A stretch of DNA of 64,000 nt from an uncultured Aquimarina sp. (GCA_947495425.1 CANLYR010000008.1:62001-126000); one strand, 5' to 3'. Positions 17,445-25,379 are shown, counted from the first letter of the stretch. Translations and numbers: made by a program. The notes: generated from the sequence alone by a model not told the origin.

Positions 17445-18107
17445 ATGACCTATATTCTTTGTATAGAAACTTCAACAACCAATTGTTCTGTATCGTTGTC
17501 TAAAGATGGTGAATTACTGTTGTTAGAAGAAGATTATGATACAACGTATTCTCATGCAGAGCGATTACATAATTTTATAGATAAAATTGTAAAAAATGCA
17601 GGCTTGTCTTTTGATATGTTATCTGCGGTTTCTATAAGTAAAGGTCCTGGTTCATATACAGGATTAAGGATCGGTGTCTCTGCAGCTAAAGGTCTGTGTT
17701 TTGCCCTTGATATCCCACTAATATCGGTGCCAACCTTAGATTCATTGGCGATGCAGGTAAACAAAGAAGCAGAGGTTTGCATTGTTCCGATGATTGATGC
17801 AAGAAGAATGGAAGTGTATTCTGCTATTTTTTCAGGAGAATATTACCAGATAAGAGAGACTAAAGCAGAGATTTTAACAGAAACCTCTTATGCTGACTAT
17901 TTACAGAAAGGCAAAGTATATTTTATTGGTAATGGTGTAGAAAAATTTTCGATGCTCTGCAATCACGATAATGCAGTTTTTATTCAAAATAAGTTACCAT
18001 CTGCAAAGGAGATGGTAACTTATAGTTATCATAAATTTTTGAAAAAAGACACTGAAGATGTTAGTTATTTTGATCCCTATTATTTAAAAGATTTTGTAAC
18101 AGGATAA
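17445..18107 (+). CDS. tsaB: tRNA threonylcarbamoyladenosine biosynthesis protein TsaB
   Basis: A non-catalytic partner of TsaD in the complex that installs N6-threonylcarbamoyl on A37 of ANN-reading tRNAs. It is 220 aa with the ASKHA-fold start ILCIETSTTNCSVSLSKDG and the TsaB-specific motif SKGPGSYTGLRIGVSAAKGLCFALDIPLISVPTLDSLA at about 62-98. I use the ATG at 17445 because the family N-terminus begins with TYILCIE and a -7 element lies just upstream. It is transcribed separately from the efflux operon and converges on a hypothetical gene. Confidence 0.95.
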   Translation: MTYILCIETSTTNCSVSLSKDGELLLLEEDYDTTYSHAERLHNFIDKIVKNAGLSFDMLSAVSISKGPGSYTGLRIGVSAAKGLCFALDIPLISVPTLDSLAMQVNKEAEVCIVPMIDARRMEVYSAIFSGEYYQIRETKAEILTETSYADYLQKGKVYFIGNGVEKFSMLCNHDNAVFIQNKLPSAKEMVTYSYHKFLKKDTEDVSYFDPYYLKDFVTG

Positions 18108-18182
18108 TAGTAATCACATCGTATTGGCATGGCAATATCTTAATTCTATTTTTTAATAAATAAAGGGTTTTATTAAGAAAGA

Positions 18183-18881
18183 TCAATTTCTACTCGAATT
18201 ACTCAATAAGCTTTGTGTAGGACTAGCATCCGAACTTTTTAAAGCATTATATCGAGATACTAATCGAATCAAATCCTCTTCTTTTTTCAAGCGAATCTTT
18301 TCTTTTTTCAAATATTCTCGTAGCTCAGTTTCTTTATCACTAAATGTTGCTAGCATATCTTTCTTGTTCATAGGCAATTCCATTATCATCCCTGCTTCCT
18401 CTATGTAGTATGTTGTAACCATTTTGAGCTCTCCTGGCTCAGAGACTTGTGTTAATGTACTTGGTGGAGGATCCTTTATATCTAGAGTAAATCTTTTGTA
18501 GATTCTATATCTATCATTTAGTTCTACCAAAACATAGTATCCCTCTCTTTTGCGCCCTCTTTGATTTTTAAAATCACAGAAGTAAAAATAATCACCATCA
18601 ATTCTTGCATGAATAGTCGCACTCTTGATTACTTCAAATAGTTTTGATCCCTGATTATACTCCAAGGCATCAGTAAATATGTTATATTTTAATTTTGCAT
18701 CAAAAGTTCCTGCCTTTTCATCAATTACACTTGATTCTTTGTATCTTGATTTTGCATATACAGAACCATTGTATTCGTCATAAGTTGAAACTCTTTCTGT
18801 AGATCTCAATAAACTCTTTGGTAATTGTGCCCATAATGTAGGTGTTATTATCAGCAATAATAGAAGTAGTATTTTTTTCAT
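18183..18881 (-). CDS. Hypothetical secreted protein
   Basis: A 232-aa protein with a clear Sec signal peptide (MKKILLLLLLIITPTLWAQ). The mature part is mixed alpha/beta with a basic, aromatic centre (GDYFYFCDFKNQRGRKREGYYVLVELNDRYRIYKRF), then a charged helical segment near residues 185-215 (KETELREYLKKEKIRLKKEEDLIRLVSRYNALK). I recognise no domain; it is probably periplasmic. Its upstream region holds a hairpin GGGTGTT/AACACCC, a 19-nt leader sequence also found before an ompH gene, and a 17-bp palindrome shared with another secreted-protein gene (49386-49724). Confidence 0.75.
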   Translation of the reverse strand: MKKILLLLLLIITPTLWAQLPKSLLRSTERVSTYDEYNGSVYAKSRYKESSVIDEKAGTFDAKLKYNIFTDALEYNQGSKLFEVIKSATIHARIDGDYFYFCDFKNQRGRKREGYYVLVELNDRYRIYKRFTLDIKDPPPSTLTQVSEPGELKMVTTYYIEEAGMIMELPMNKKDMLATFSDKETELREYLKKEKIRLKKEEDLIRLVSRYNALKSSDASPTQSLLSNSSRN

Positions 18882-18895
18882 AATTTATAGGTTTT

Positions 18896-18924
18896 GGGTG
18901 TTATAAATTTAAAAAAAAACACCC
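18896..18924 (-). promoter_or_regulatory. Leader element/hairpin before the hypothetical secreted-protein gene
   Basis: GGGTGTT...AACACCC forms a 7-bp stem around TATAAATTTAAAAAA. On the minus strand it contains TAAATTTA, one base from the -7 consensus, 15 nt or more before the ATG. The first 19 nt are identical to 34039-34057 in front of an ompH gene. Confidence 0.45.
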
Positions 18925-19045
18925 ACTATAATATAATATTTAGATTTTTTAATATTTTTTTTACGAATAATTTAATAGTATTCTAGAATGCGTTAAATTA
19001 TTCTGAAGAAAAACAGCTTTTTTTAATCAAATTCACATAAATTTT

Positions 19046-19062
19046 TTATGGTTTAACCGTAA
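19046..19062. promoter_or_regulatory. Palindromic putative operator, copy A
   Basis: TTATGGTT-T-AACCGTAA is a near-perfect 17-bp palindrome (one mismatch). The same sequence, perfect, occurs at 49883-49899. Outer half-sites ACATAA (left) and TTATGT (right) extend the symmetry to over 30 bp. It lies about 170 nt upstream of the gene ending at 18881. Confidence 0.5.
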
Positions 19063-19261
19063 ATTATGTAAGATTTAGATTACTAAAGACTTGTAATTTG
19101 ATGTTTTTTGAAGTTATTTAAGTTGTTCATCATGTATTTTTTGCATTACATTTTTTAACTTAGGTATTTGAATTTCGGATTTAAAATGGTTGTAATTTTA
19201 TTTATGGAAAACATAATCATGCACATAAAAACAAGTACATGGTTTTAAAGCAGCAGAACTA

Positions 19262-21367
19262 TTATTTTAACATTTTAGTGGCTTCACCTACATCCTCTAC
19301 CGGATATTTGCAGGAGTTATTTACACATACATATAGTAATGTTTTACCCTGCACAAATCTGTTTTTTAATAATACGGCTTCAGAATCTAATAAACTCCCG
19401 GCTATAAGCTTGTTTGGAATGTAGGTTTTGTTGAGTTGTTCTGCTTTAGTTCTTGATTCTATACCCGTAATGGCTACTTCATAAAAATCGAATGAAAAAT
19501 TGAGCATTAAATCAAGCCAATTAGAATATCCAGAAGCATGCGACTGAATTTGTGGTTTTATATTATGCAACATCTGTTCACTAATTTCCTTATAATCTGG
19601 TCGATCATAATAATGAGATAATAGAAACAGATTTTTGGCCATAATAGAATTGGATGCAGGGATTACATTATCACTAGATTCTATAGTACGCGTTATAAGT
19701 TGTGGGTCTTGATCAGAGGTAAAGTAAAATATGCTCTTTTCTCTATCAAAAAAATGTGCCAACGCATACTCAGTAAGTTGTTTTGAAATTGTTATCCATT
19801 CTGAATCGAATGTACTTTGATATAAGGCTATAAAGGCTTCAATAACGGTGGCATAATCCTCTAGATACCCATTCACACTACTTTTTCCATTTTTATAAGT
19901 ATGAAATAATGAATTGTCATCTTTTAACTGATTATTTTTAATGAAAATAGCATTTTTTATAGCAGCATCCAGAAATTCCTTGTCTCCAAAAACGTTATAC
20001 GCATCCAGATATCCTTTTAGCATAAGTGCATTCCATGAGGTTAGGGTTTTATCGTCTAATCTAGGTCGGGGTCGTTTTTCGCGATGTTGTCGTAACACTT
20101 TTTTCCACCGCGCACGTTTTTTATTCAAGACTTCAATAGTGACATTATTATCTTTACAAAATTCAAGATCATCATCTTTTTTGATTAAAACATAGTTGTC
20201 CTTTTCCCAAAAGCCATATTCGTTTATGTTGTAATATTTAGAAAAAAGATCATAGTCATTCTCTAAAAGTATTTTAAGTTCTTCCTTAGTCCAAACATAA
20301 TAAGCACCTTCTTCTAATTCATTTTCCTCAGTCATACTATCGGCATCTAGAGAAGAGTAAAAAGCATGTTGTGAGTTAGTAAGTTCTTTTGAAGTAAAGG
20401 CTAATGTTTGATATACTACATCTTTGAGCCAAGGATCTTTTGTGACTAAATACGCGTTAGCATACAGACTTACTAATTGGGCATTATCATATAACATTTT
20501 TTCAAAATGGGGGATATGCCATTTTCCATCTGTAGAATACCGAGAAAAACCGCCACCAATATGATCGTATATACCTCCGAAGGATATGCTTTTTAGTGTA
20601 TTTATAACGTATTCTTTTAATTCTTTATCTCTGGTTTGGTGTGCATAGCGAAGTAGGAATTGATAATTATTAGGCATCATAAATTTTGGAACTCGCTTTG
20701 TACCACCTTGCTTGTGGTCAAAATGGATACTCCATTCTTTTACTGCAGAAGCAATAAAATCTTTGTGAAAATTTCGTTCATCAGTATTTATTTCAATAAG
20801 GTCGATGGCTTTGATACCTTGTTCTAGTTTTTCGGCGTATTCTAATAATGTATCAGGTTGTTTCTTGTATAAATTTGCAATTTGCTGCAAAGCTTGAATC
20901 CAATTTCCTTTTGGAAAATAAGTGCCTCCCCATACAGGTCTCCCATCGGGCAATGTGACTACATTAAGGGGCCACCCACCACTACCGGTCATCAATTGCA
21001 CGGCATTCATATATACCTGATCTATGTCTGGGCGTTCTTCTCTATCTACCTTAATATTAATAAAATCAGCATTCATTGTCGCTGCAACCTCTGGGTCTTC
21101 AAAACTTTCATGCTCCATCACGTGACACCAATGGCAGGCAGCATAGCCAATACTAACGATGATGAGCTTATTTTCTTTTTTTGCTTGATCTAATGCTTTC
21201 TCTCCCCAAGGCTTCCAGTCTACAGGGTTGTGAGCGTGCTGAAGTAAATAGGGACTAGTCTCCTGAGCGAGTTCATTGGTATAGGTATGTTTCATAGCTT
21301 GTTGATTTTGATGTCTACAGGAGATTGTTATAATGAATAAGAAAATAGGCCAATACTTCATGATCAT
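19262..21367 (-). CDS. DUF255/YyaL-family thioredoxin-fold protein (predicted lipoprotein)
   Basis: A 701-aa member of the YyaL/SPATA20 family: an N-terminal thioredoxin-like DUF255 domain followed by an (alpha/alpha)6 glycosidase-like domain. The DUF255 start [29 protein letters not shown] and redox motif [20 protein letters not shown] are intact. The N-terminus [20 protein letters not shown] looks like a lipoprotein signal with the lipobox Cys near residue 17, unusual because most family members start near MKHTYTNEL and look cytoplasmic; both starts are possible. The biochemical function of the family is not established. Confidence 0.88.
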   Translation of the reverse strand: MIMKYWPIFLFIITISCRHQNQQAMKHTYTNELAQETSPYLLQHAHNPVDWKPWGEKALDQAKKENKLIIVSIGYAACHWCHVMEHESFEDPEVAATMNADFINIKVDREERPDIDQVYMNAVQLMTGSGGWPLNVVTLPDGRPVWGGTYFPKGNWIQALQQIANLYKKQPDTLLEYAEKLEQGIKAIDLIEINTDERNFHKDFIASAVKEWSIHFDHKQGGTKRVPKFMMPNNYQFLLRYAHQTRDKELKEYVINTLKSISFGGIYDHIGGGFSRYSTDGKWHIPHFEKMLYDNAQLVSLYANAYLVTKDPWLKDVVYQTLAFTSKELTNSQHAFYSSLDADSMTEENELEEGAYYVWTKEELKILLENDYDLFSKYYNINEYGFWEKDNYVLIKKDDDLEFCKDNNVTIEVLNKKRARWKKVLRQHREKRPRPRLDDKTLTSWNALMLKGYLDAYNVFGDKEFLDAAIKNAIFIKNNQLKDDNSLFHTYKNGKSSVNGYLEDYATVIEAFIALYQSTFDSEWITISKQLTEYALAHFFDREKSIFYFTSDQDPQLITRTIESSDNVIPASNSIMAKNLFLLSHYYDRPDYKEISEQMLHNIKPQIQSHASGYSNWLDLMLNFSFDFYEVAITGIESRTKAEQLNKTYIPNKLIAGSLLDSEAVLLKNRFVQGKTLLYVCVNNSCKYPVEDVGEATKMLK

Positions 21368-21387
21368 TAGTTTAGATACTGTCTAAA

Positions 21388-21420
21388 ATATAAAAAGCAT
21401 TCTGAAGATTTCAGAATGCT
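21388..21420 (-). terminator. Rho-independent terminator after dodecin
   Basis: Read on the minus strand, AGCATTCTGA-AATC-TCAGAATGCT forms a 10-bp perfect stem followed by TTTTTATATTTT, about 25 nt after the dodecin stop. Confidence 0.85.
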
Positions 21421-21443
21421 CTTAACAAAGAAAATATATATTT

Positions 21444-21644
21444 TTATTTTATTTCAAAAGAAACCTTAAGATTTACTCTATATTCATCGATCTCATTATT
21501 TTTAACGGTAACTTTCTGATCTGATACCCAAGCAGATTTAATGTTTTTTACAGTTTTTGCTGCTTCTTTAATACCAGTTTTTGTAGCATCTTCCCAGCCT
21601 TTTTCTGAGCTCGCGATTATTTCTATAGTTTTAACAATTGCCAT
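21444..21644 (-). CDS. Dodecin family flavin-binding protein
   Basis: A 66-aa protein of normal dodecin length. Dodecins form dodecameric shells that bind and buffer flavins in the cytoplasm. The sequence follows the family throughout: VKTIEIIASSEKGWEDATKTGIKEAAKTVKNIKSAWVSDQKVTVKNNEIDEYRVNLKVSFEI, with a conserved Trp in KSAWV that stacks on the isoalloxazine ring in characterised members. It is monocistronic, with its own terminator downstream. Confidence 0.94.
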   Translation of the reverse strand: MAIVKTIEIIASSEKGWEDATKTGIKEAAKTVKNIKSAWVSDQKVTVKNNEIDEYRVNLKVSFEIK

Positions 21645-21768
21645 TTTAATGATTTTTTTAATTAATATTTCAAAAGAATCTCTAAGATACGGGATACTTT
21701 GTTCTTTTGGAATAAAAGCAAGTAATCTTTTAACAGTTTTTCGTTATAACGAATTGTTTTTCGTTAAA

Positions 21769-22674
21769 CTACCCATTAATGGCTTCAACAGATTCGATTT
21801 TGTCTTTTAGCATCTCTTTTAGCATATTTTCAATTCCATTTTTTAAAGTAAAAGTAGAAGAAGGGCATCCACTACATGCTCCTTGTAAAATCACTTTTAC
21901 AACTTTGCTTTGTGGATCATAAGAGTCAAATAATATATTACCTCCGTCACTGGCAACTGCAGGTTTGATGTATTCCTCAATAATATTTACAATATCTTTA
22001 GATACATCATCAAGTTGTTCAAAATTAGCATCTACATGTTTTTCTACTTCGCTCTTCACGACTGCGGCATTTGCTGATAAAACTTCTTTTCCTTGCTCTA
22101 AATAATTACGTAAAAACTCTCGTATCTCTACAGTTACATCATTCCAATCAGACATGTCATATTTATTGATAGAGATATAGTTCTCATCTATATATACTTC
22201 TTTTACAAAAGGGAAATGAAATAATTCTTGTGCTAAAGGAGCTTCTTTGGCATCATCAATATTTTTAAATTCATGACCGGCAGTTACTAATTTTTTATTC
22301 GCAACAAATTTTAATACCGCAGGATTAGGAGTACTTTCAGCATATATGGTAATCGCTACCTTTTTGCTGGTTTCTGTTTCTGTGACTACTGCTTTGCCAC
22401 TGTTGAGGTAATTTTTGATCTGTTCGGCTACTTCTTCCTGTACATCTGGCCATGCTACAATATCATATTTATCGATGGCTACAAAGTTTTGGGCAATAAA
22501 CACTCTTTTAACAAAGGGTAAGTAAAATAATTCTTGTGCAAGAGGAGAGTTTTTGGCTTGATCTATATTCTCAAACTCGTAACTGGTATGTTCTGTTAAA
22601 AAATAATTGGCTTCAAACTTAATAATGCCCGGATTAGATGTAGTCTCTATCTTTATTTCAAAATTCTTTTCCAT
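21769..22674 (-). CDS. Nfu-type Fe-S scaffold protein with duplicated N-terminal domain
   Basis: A 301-aa iron-sulfur carrier. Two tandem Nfu N-terminal domains are visible: FVKRVFIAQNFVAIDKYDIVAWPDVQEEV and FVKEVYIDENYISINKYDMSDWNDVTVEI, each preceded by a (S/T)NPGI/AV(I/L)KF strand. A C-terminal NifU-like domain carries the cluster-binding CSGCPSSTFTLKNG. It probably transfers 4Fe-4S clusters to apo-enzymes. The start is set at MEKNFEIK (22674) because a -7 element (TAAATTTG on the minus strand) sits at 22689-22696, inside the longer track ORF. Confidence 0.92.
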   Translation of the reverse strand: MEKNFEIKIETTSNPGIIKFEANYFLTEHTSYEFENIDQAKNSPLAQELFYLPFVKRVFIAQNFVAIDKYDIVAWPDVQEEVAEQIKNYLNSGKAVVTETETSKKVAITIYAESTPNPAVLKFVANKKLVTAGHEFKNIDDAKEAPLAQELFHFPFVKEVYIDENYISINKYDMSDWNDVTVEIREFLRNYLEQGKEVLSANAAVVKSEVEKHVDANFEQLDDVSKDIVNIIEEYIKPAVASDGGNILFDSYDPQSKVVKVILQGACSGCPSSTFTLKNGIENMLKEMLKDKIESVEAING

Positions 22675-22688
22675 GTACTGATTTTTGG

Positions 22689-22696
22689 CAAATTTA
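22689..22696 (-). promoter_or_regulatory. -7 promoter element for the nfu gene
   Basis: On the minus strand TAAATTTG matches TAnnTTTG and lies 15 nt before the ATG at 22674, giving a very short leader. No clear -33 element. Confidence 0.45.
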
Positions 22697-22796
22697 CTAA
22701 AAAGCAATGCGATATCATCATAGTATCTATCATGCTAACAATTTTTAACGAATTGTACTTAAAAAACGTAAAGACTTAGATTCTAACAAAAATTTA

Positions 22797-22804
22797 TATC
22801 TTTG
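22797..22804 (+). promoter_or_regulatory. -7 promoter element for porP/sprF
   Basis: TATCTTTG matches the consensus. The predicted start near 22811 leaves a leader of nearly 120 nt before the ATG at 22928, longer than for other genes here, and containing two hairpins. Confidence 0.5.
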
Positions 22805-22855
22805 AAACCATCATATTATTATGATTTTATTTTTATTAGTAATGTGAAGCCCAAC

Positions 22856-22899
22856 AATCTAAACTATTTTTAGTAGTTTAGATTAGAATCGAAAATTCT
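22856..22899 (+). promoter_or_regulatory. Structured 5' leader of the porP/sprF gene
   Basis: An 11-bp perfect stem AATCTAAACTA / TAGTTTAGATT (22856-22884, 7-nt loop) is directly followed by TAGAAT-CGAA-ATTCTA-type pairing. No T run follows, so a structural or regulatory leader is more likely than a terminator. No known riboswitch is recognised. Confidence 0.4.
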
Positions 22900-22927
22900 A
22901 TTCAGCCCCTTAAAAGATAGAACCCAA

Positions 22928-23947
22928 ATGAACTTGAAAACGTATTATGTATTAGTATTGGTATTATTTTCCAAAATTGTATTTTCACAAGAAGGAGTTC
23001 CTATCTATGCAGATTATTTATCAGATAATTTATATCTGGTTCATCCAGCCATGGCTGGTGCAGCAAATGCCAATAAAATTAGACTTACAGCAAGAAAACA
23101 ATGGTTTGATGTTGATAATGCGCCCAATACGCAATCAGCGAATGTTAATTTTAGAATTGGAGAAAAAACAGGGCTAGGAGGAATTATATATCAAGATGAA
23201 AACGGAAGATTTTCTCAAACAGGCGTGTACGTTTCTTTTGCATATCATTTATTATTTTCTAGAGATAGAACGGATTTGAATATGTTATCCTTTGGAGTAA
23301 GTGGAGGATTTATTCAATCTAATTTAGATCTAGTTGGTTTGGATGATTTTGCAGATCCTGATCCAGTAATTTTGGATAGGGTGCAAAAGGATGCTTATTA
23401 TAATGTAGATGTAGGGGTATCCTATAATTTTTTAGAATGGTATGCACATTTTACCGTAAAAAATCTGTTACCTACTACCAGAGATACTTTTAACAATGGT
23501 ACACCAATACAAGAATCAAATAATCAGCGTAGGTATGTTTTTTCTTTTGGATATCTTTTTGGTGTAGGTAATTCTTGGAGTCTGGAACCATCAATGATGT
23601 ATCAGGCAACTGAGCAAACACAAGAGAGTAGTGTTGATGGTAATATGAAAGTATATAGAGATCTAGGAGAAGTCACAACATTATGGGGAGGATTATCATA
23701 CAGGCGTAGTCTGGATGGAGCACAGTTTACCCAGGATGGAGTTGCTGTAAAAACTCAAAATTTACAATATTTTACCCCGTTTTTGGGCGTTAACTACAAA
23801 AACTGGATGGTAGGATATACCTACAGTTATCAATCTAACGATGTGGTACTAAGTGATGGTGGTTTTCATCAAATTACATTAGGATACGATTTCGGAAAGC
23901 GTAAGGAACGTTGGAACTGTAAATGTCCGGCAATTAATGTGAAGTAG
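22928..23947 (+). CDS. PorP/SprF family type IX secretion system membrane protein
   Basis: A 339-aa outer-membrane protein with signal peptide (MNLKTYYVLVLVLFSKIVFSQEG). It carries the family opening PIYADYLSDNLYLVHPAMAGAANANKIRLTARKQWFDVDNAPNTQSANVNFRIGEKTGLGGI and the usual run of beta strands, and ends in GYDFGKRKERWNCKCPAINVK. PorP/SprF proteins act with particular T9SS substrates, often large adhesins with type B C-terminal domains encoded just upstream; no such gene is next to it here, so its client is unknown. Confidence 0.93.
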   Translation: MNLKTYYVLVLVLFSKIVFSQEGVPIYADYLSDNLYLVHPAMAGAANANKIRLTARKQWFDVDNAPNTQSANVNFRIGEKTGLGGIIYQDENGRFSQTGVYVSFAYHLLFSRDRTDLNMLSFGVSGGFIQSNLDLVGLDDFADPDPVILDRVQKDAYYNVDVGVSYNFLEWYAHFTVKNLLPTTRDTFNNGTPIQESNNQRRYVFSFGYLFGVGNSWSLEPSMMYQATEQTQESSVDGNMKVYRDLGEVTTLWGGLSYRRSLDGAQFTQDGVAVKTQNLQYFTPFLGVNYKNWMVGYTYSYQSNDVVLSDGGFHQITLGYDFGKRKERWNCKCPAINVK

Positions 23948-24102
23948 TATTAAATTTAGTTTTTAACTATCCTTCGCACATTTAATACTGTTTTAATTTG
24001 AATCTAAAGAACTATCTTCTGATTTCTAAATTACAGTCAAAAATGATCTGGTTTTCAATTCATATTAAATTTCCGAAGTATAAAATTTAGTGACAATACC
24101 AC

Positions 24103-24110
24103 TAACTTTG
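24103..24110 (+). promoter_or_regulatory. -7 promoter element for the crp-type gene
   Basis: TAACTTTG fits TAnnTTTG and lies 26 nt before the GTG start at 24136, supporting that start. No good -33 element is visible. Confidence 0.45.
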
Positions 24111-24135
24111 TAGCTCATCTTTTATCTTCTAATAC

Positions 24136-24699
24136 GTGCAGAAAAAACTAAGAAATCATATAGAAGAAATAGTATCGTTGACCAATCATGAGTTTTCATT
24201 TGTACTTTCTCATTTTACTACTAATAAAGCTAAAAAGCACGAATTATTGATTCAAGAAGGTAAAAGTGTACCCTATATTTACTTTGTTGTCTCTGGGCTT
24301 TTGAAATTGATATTTACAGATGAATCAGGAAAAGAACATATTATTTCTTTTGCGATGGAAGATTGGTGGGAAAGTGATTTTCAAGCTTTTTATACCCAAA
24401 CTAAAGCAACAATGTCATTGCAATGCATTGAAGATACTGATGTTTTCTGCCTTTCATTGAAAGAGTATCACAAGTTATGTGCAGGTCTTCAGAAAATGGA
24501 GCATTTTTTTCTAAAAAAAGCAAATGGAGGTCACATAGGGTCGCAGCAACAGATACTGTCATTTTTAACATTGAATGCTAAAGATCGATACGAACATTTA
24601 CTTAAACGATACCCTTCATTGCTACAACGCGTATCCAAAACTCAACTTGCTTCTTACCTGGGAGTTTCTCGTGAAACTCTAAGCCGACTTATTACTTAA
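24136..24699 (+). CDS. Crp/Fnr family transcriptional regulator with CRP-like recognition helix
   Basis: A 187-aa regulator: N-terminal cyclic-nucleotide-binding-type beta roll (EGKSVPYIYFVVSGLLKLIFTDESGKEHIISFAMEDWWESDFQAF, about 40-85), a dimerisation helix, and a C-terminal winged helix. There are no Fnr-type cysteine clusters, so it is not an obvious 4Fe-4S sensor. The recognition helix reads VSRETLSRL (about 177-185), matching the SRETxxR that E. coli CRP uses to read TGTGA. An exact TGTGA-N6-TCACA site lies 24 nt after the stop. The GTG start follows a -7 element. The effector is unknown; the cAMP-contact residues are not obviously conserved. Confidence 0.9.
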   Translation: MQKKLRNHIEEIVSLTNHEFSFVLSHFTTNKAKKHELLIQEGKSVPYIYFVVSGLLKLIFTDESGKEHIISFAMEDWWESDFQAFYTQTKATMSLQCIEDTDVFCLSLKEYHKLCAGLQKMEHFFLKKANGGHIGSQQQILSFLTLNAKDRYEHLLKRYPSLLQRVSKTQLASYLGVSRETLSRLIT

Positions 24700-24722
24700 T
24701 TTTTTCTGTAGTCATTCAAAAT

Positions 24723-24738
24723 TGTGAGGTTTATCACA
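24723..24738. promoter_or_regulatory. CRP-like operator TGTGA-N6-TCACA upstream of ridA-like gene
   Basis: TGTGAGGTTTATCACA is an exact match to the classic CRP half-site arrangement. It lies between the Crp-family gene and the exported RidA-like gene. A near-consensus -7 (CATCTTTG, 24760-24767) places the palindrome centre about 40-45 nt before the likely start of transcription, the position used by class II activators. Confidence 0.65.
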
Positions 24739-24792
24739 CTCAAATATATGTGCTGTTATCATCTTTGTAAGCTATGAATTAAAACTATAATC

Positions 24793-25263
24793 ATGATGAA
24801 AATCGCAAAGATTTTAGTAATCACAGTATTAACATTTGCGTCATCGATGGCACAAAATAAAAAAGAAAAACAGATGGAAAAACGAGTAATAAATCCATGG
24901 AAATGGCAGGACGCGCGTAACTACGTACAAGCTGTAGAGGCAAAAAACGTAGAAAGTACGCTTTACATTTCTGGGCAGACAGCAATTAGTGCAGAAGGAG
25001 CGTCAAGCACTGCCGATATGAAAACCCAATTAATTGAAGCAATACAAAATTTGGAACAAGTAGTCAATGAGGCAGGCTACGAATGCAAAAATATCGTACG
25101 GTTAAATATCTATACCACCTCTAATGATGAGCTTTTGCGATGTTTTGAGGTATTTCAGGATTGGGTTGCAAAACACGATATGAAACAAGCACTTACATTG
25201 ATAGAGGTACAAAGTCTCTTTGAGACCTTGACAATAGAATTGGAAGCTACTGTTGTCAAATAA
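24793..25263 (+). CDS. Exported RidA/YjgF-family protein without the catalytic arginine
   Basis: A 156-aa RidA-fold protein with an N-terminal signal peptide (MMKIAKILVITVLTFASSMAQ), so probably periplasmic, unlike the cytoplasmic imine deaminase RidA. The fold is recognisable from STLYISGQTAISAEGASSTADMKTQLIEAIQNLEQVVNEAGYECKNIVRLNIYTT. The stretch that in RidA reads pARsxv and holds the catalytic Arg is here QALTLIEVQSL, with no arginine, so imine deaminase activity is doubtful. An internal ATG (MEKRVINPWKW) would give a cytoplasmic form. A CRP-like site precedes it. Confidence 0.85.
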   Translation: MMKIAKILVITVLTFASSMAQNKKEKQMEKRVINPWKWQDARNYVQAVEAKNVESTLYISGQTAISAEGASSTADMKTQLIEAIQNLEQVVNEAGYECKNIVRLNIYTTSNDELLRCFEVFQDWVAKHDMKQALTLIEVQSLFETLTIELEATVVK

Positions 25264-25294
25264 CATGAATTTTATAAACGGATACTAAAACACG

Positions 25295-25352
25295 AAGTGT
25301 GTAATTAAAAATATCGAGGATTGCAACCCTCGATATTTTTAATTACACACTT
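25295..25352. terminator. 25-bp perfect inverted repeat (bidirectional terminator)
   Basis: AAGTGTGTAATTAAAAATATCGAGG and its exact complement are separated by an 8-nt loop (ATTGCAAC) between the convergent ridA-like and DUF4349 genes. The AT-rich lower stem gives T tracts within the arms on both strands. The stem is much longer than other terminators in the window. Confidence 0.75.
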
Positions 25353-25379
25353 TATGGGATAGAATAGTGTCTGTTAGGG

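Larger units (their letters stand above)
18882..19261. other. 380-nt non-coding gap with palindrome and leader hairpin
   Basis: I see no ORF or RNA gene in this gap between two minus-strand genes. It is very AT-rich. Two structured elements stand out: GGGTGTT...AACACCC at 18896-18924 close to the downstream start codon, and TTATGGTTTAACCGTAA at 19046-19062, flanked by ACATAA and TTATGT half-sites. The right half lies downstream of the DUF255 gene and shows no convincing terminator. Confidence 0.6.
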
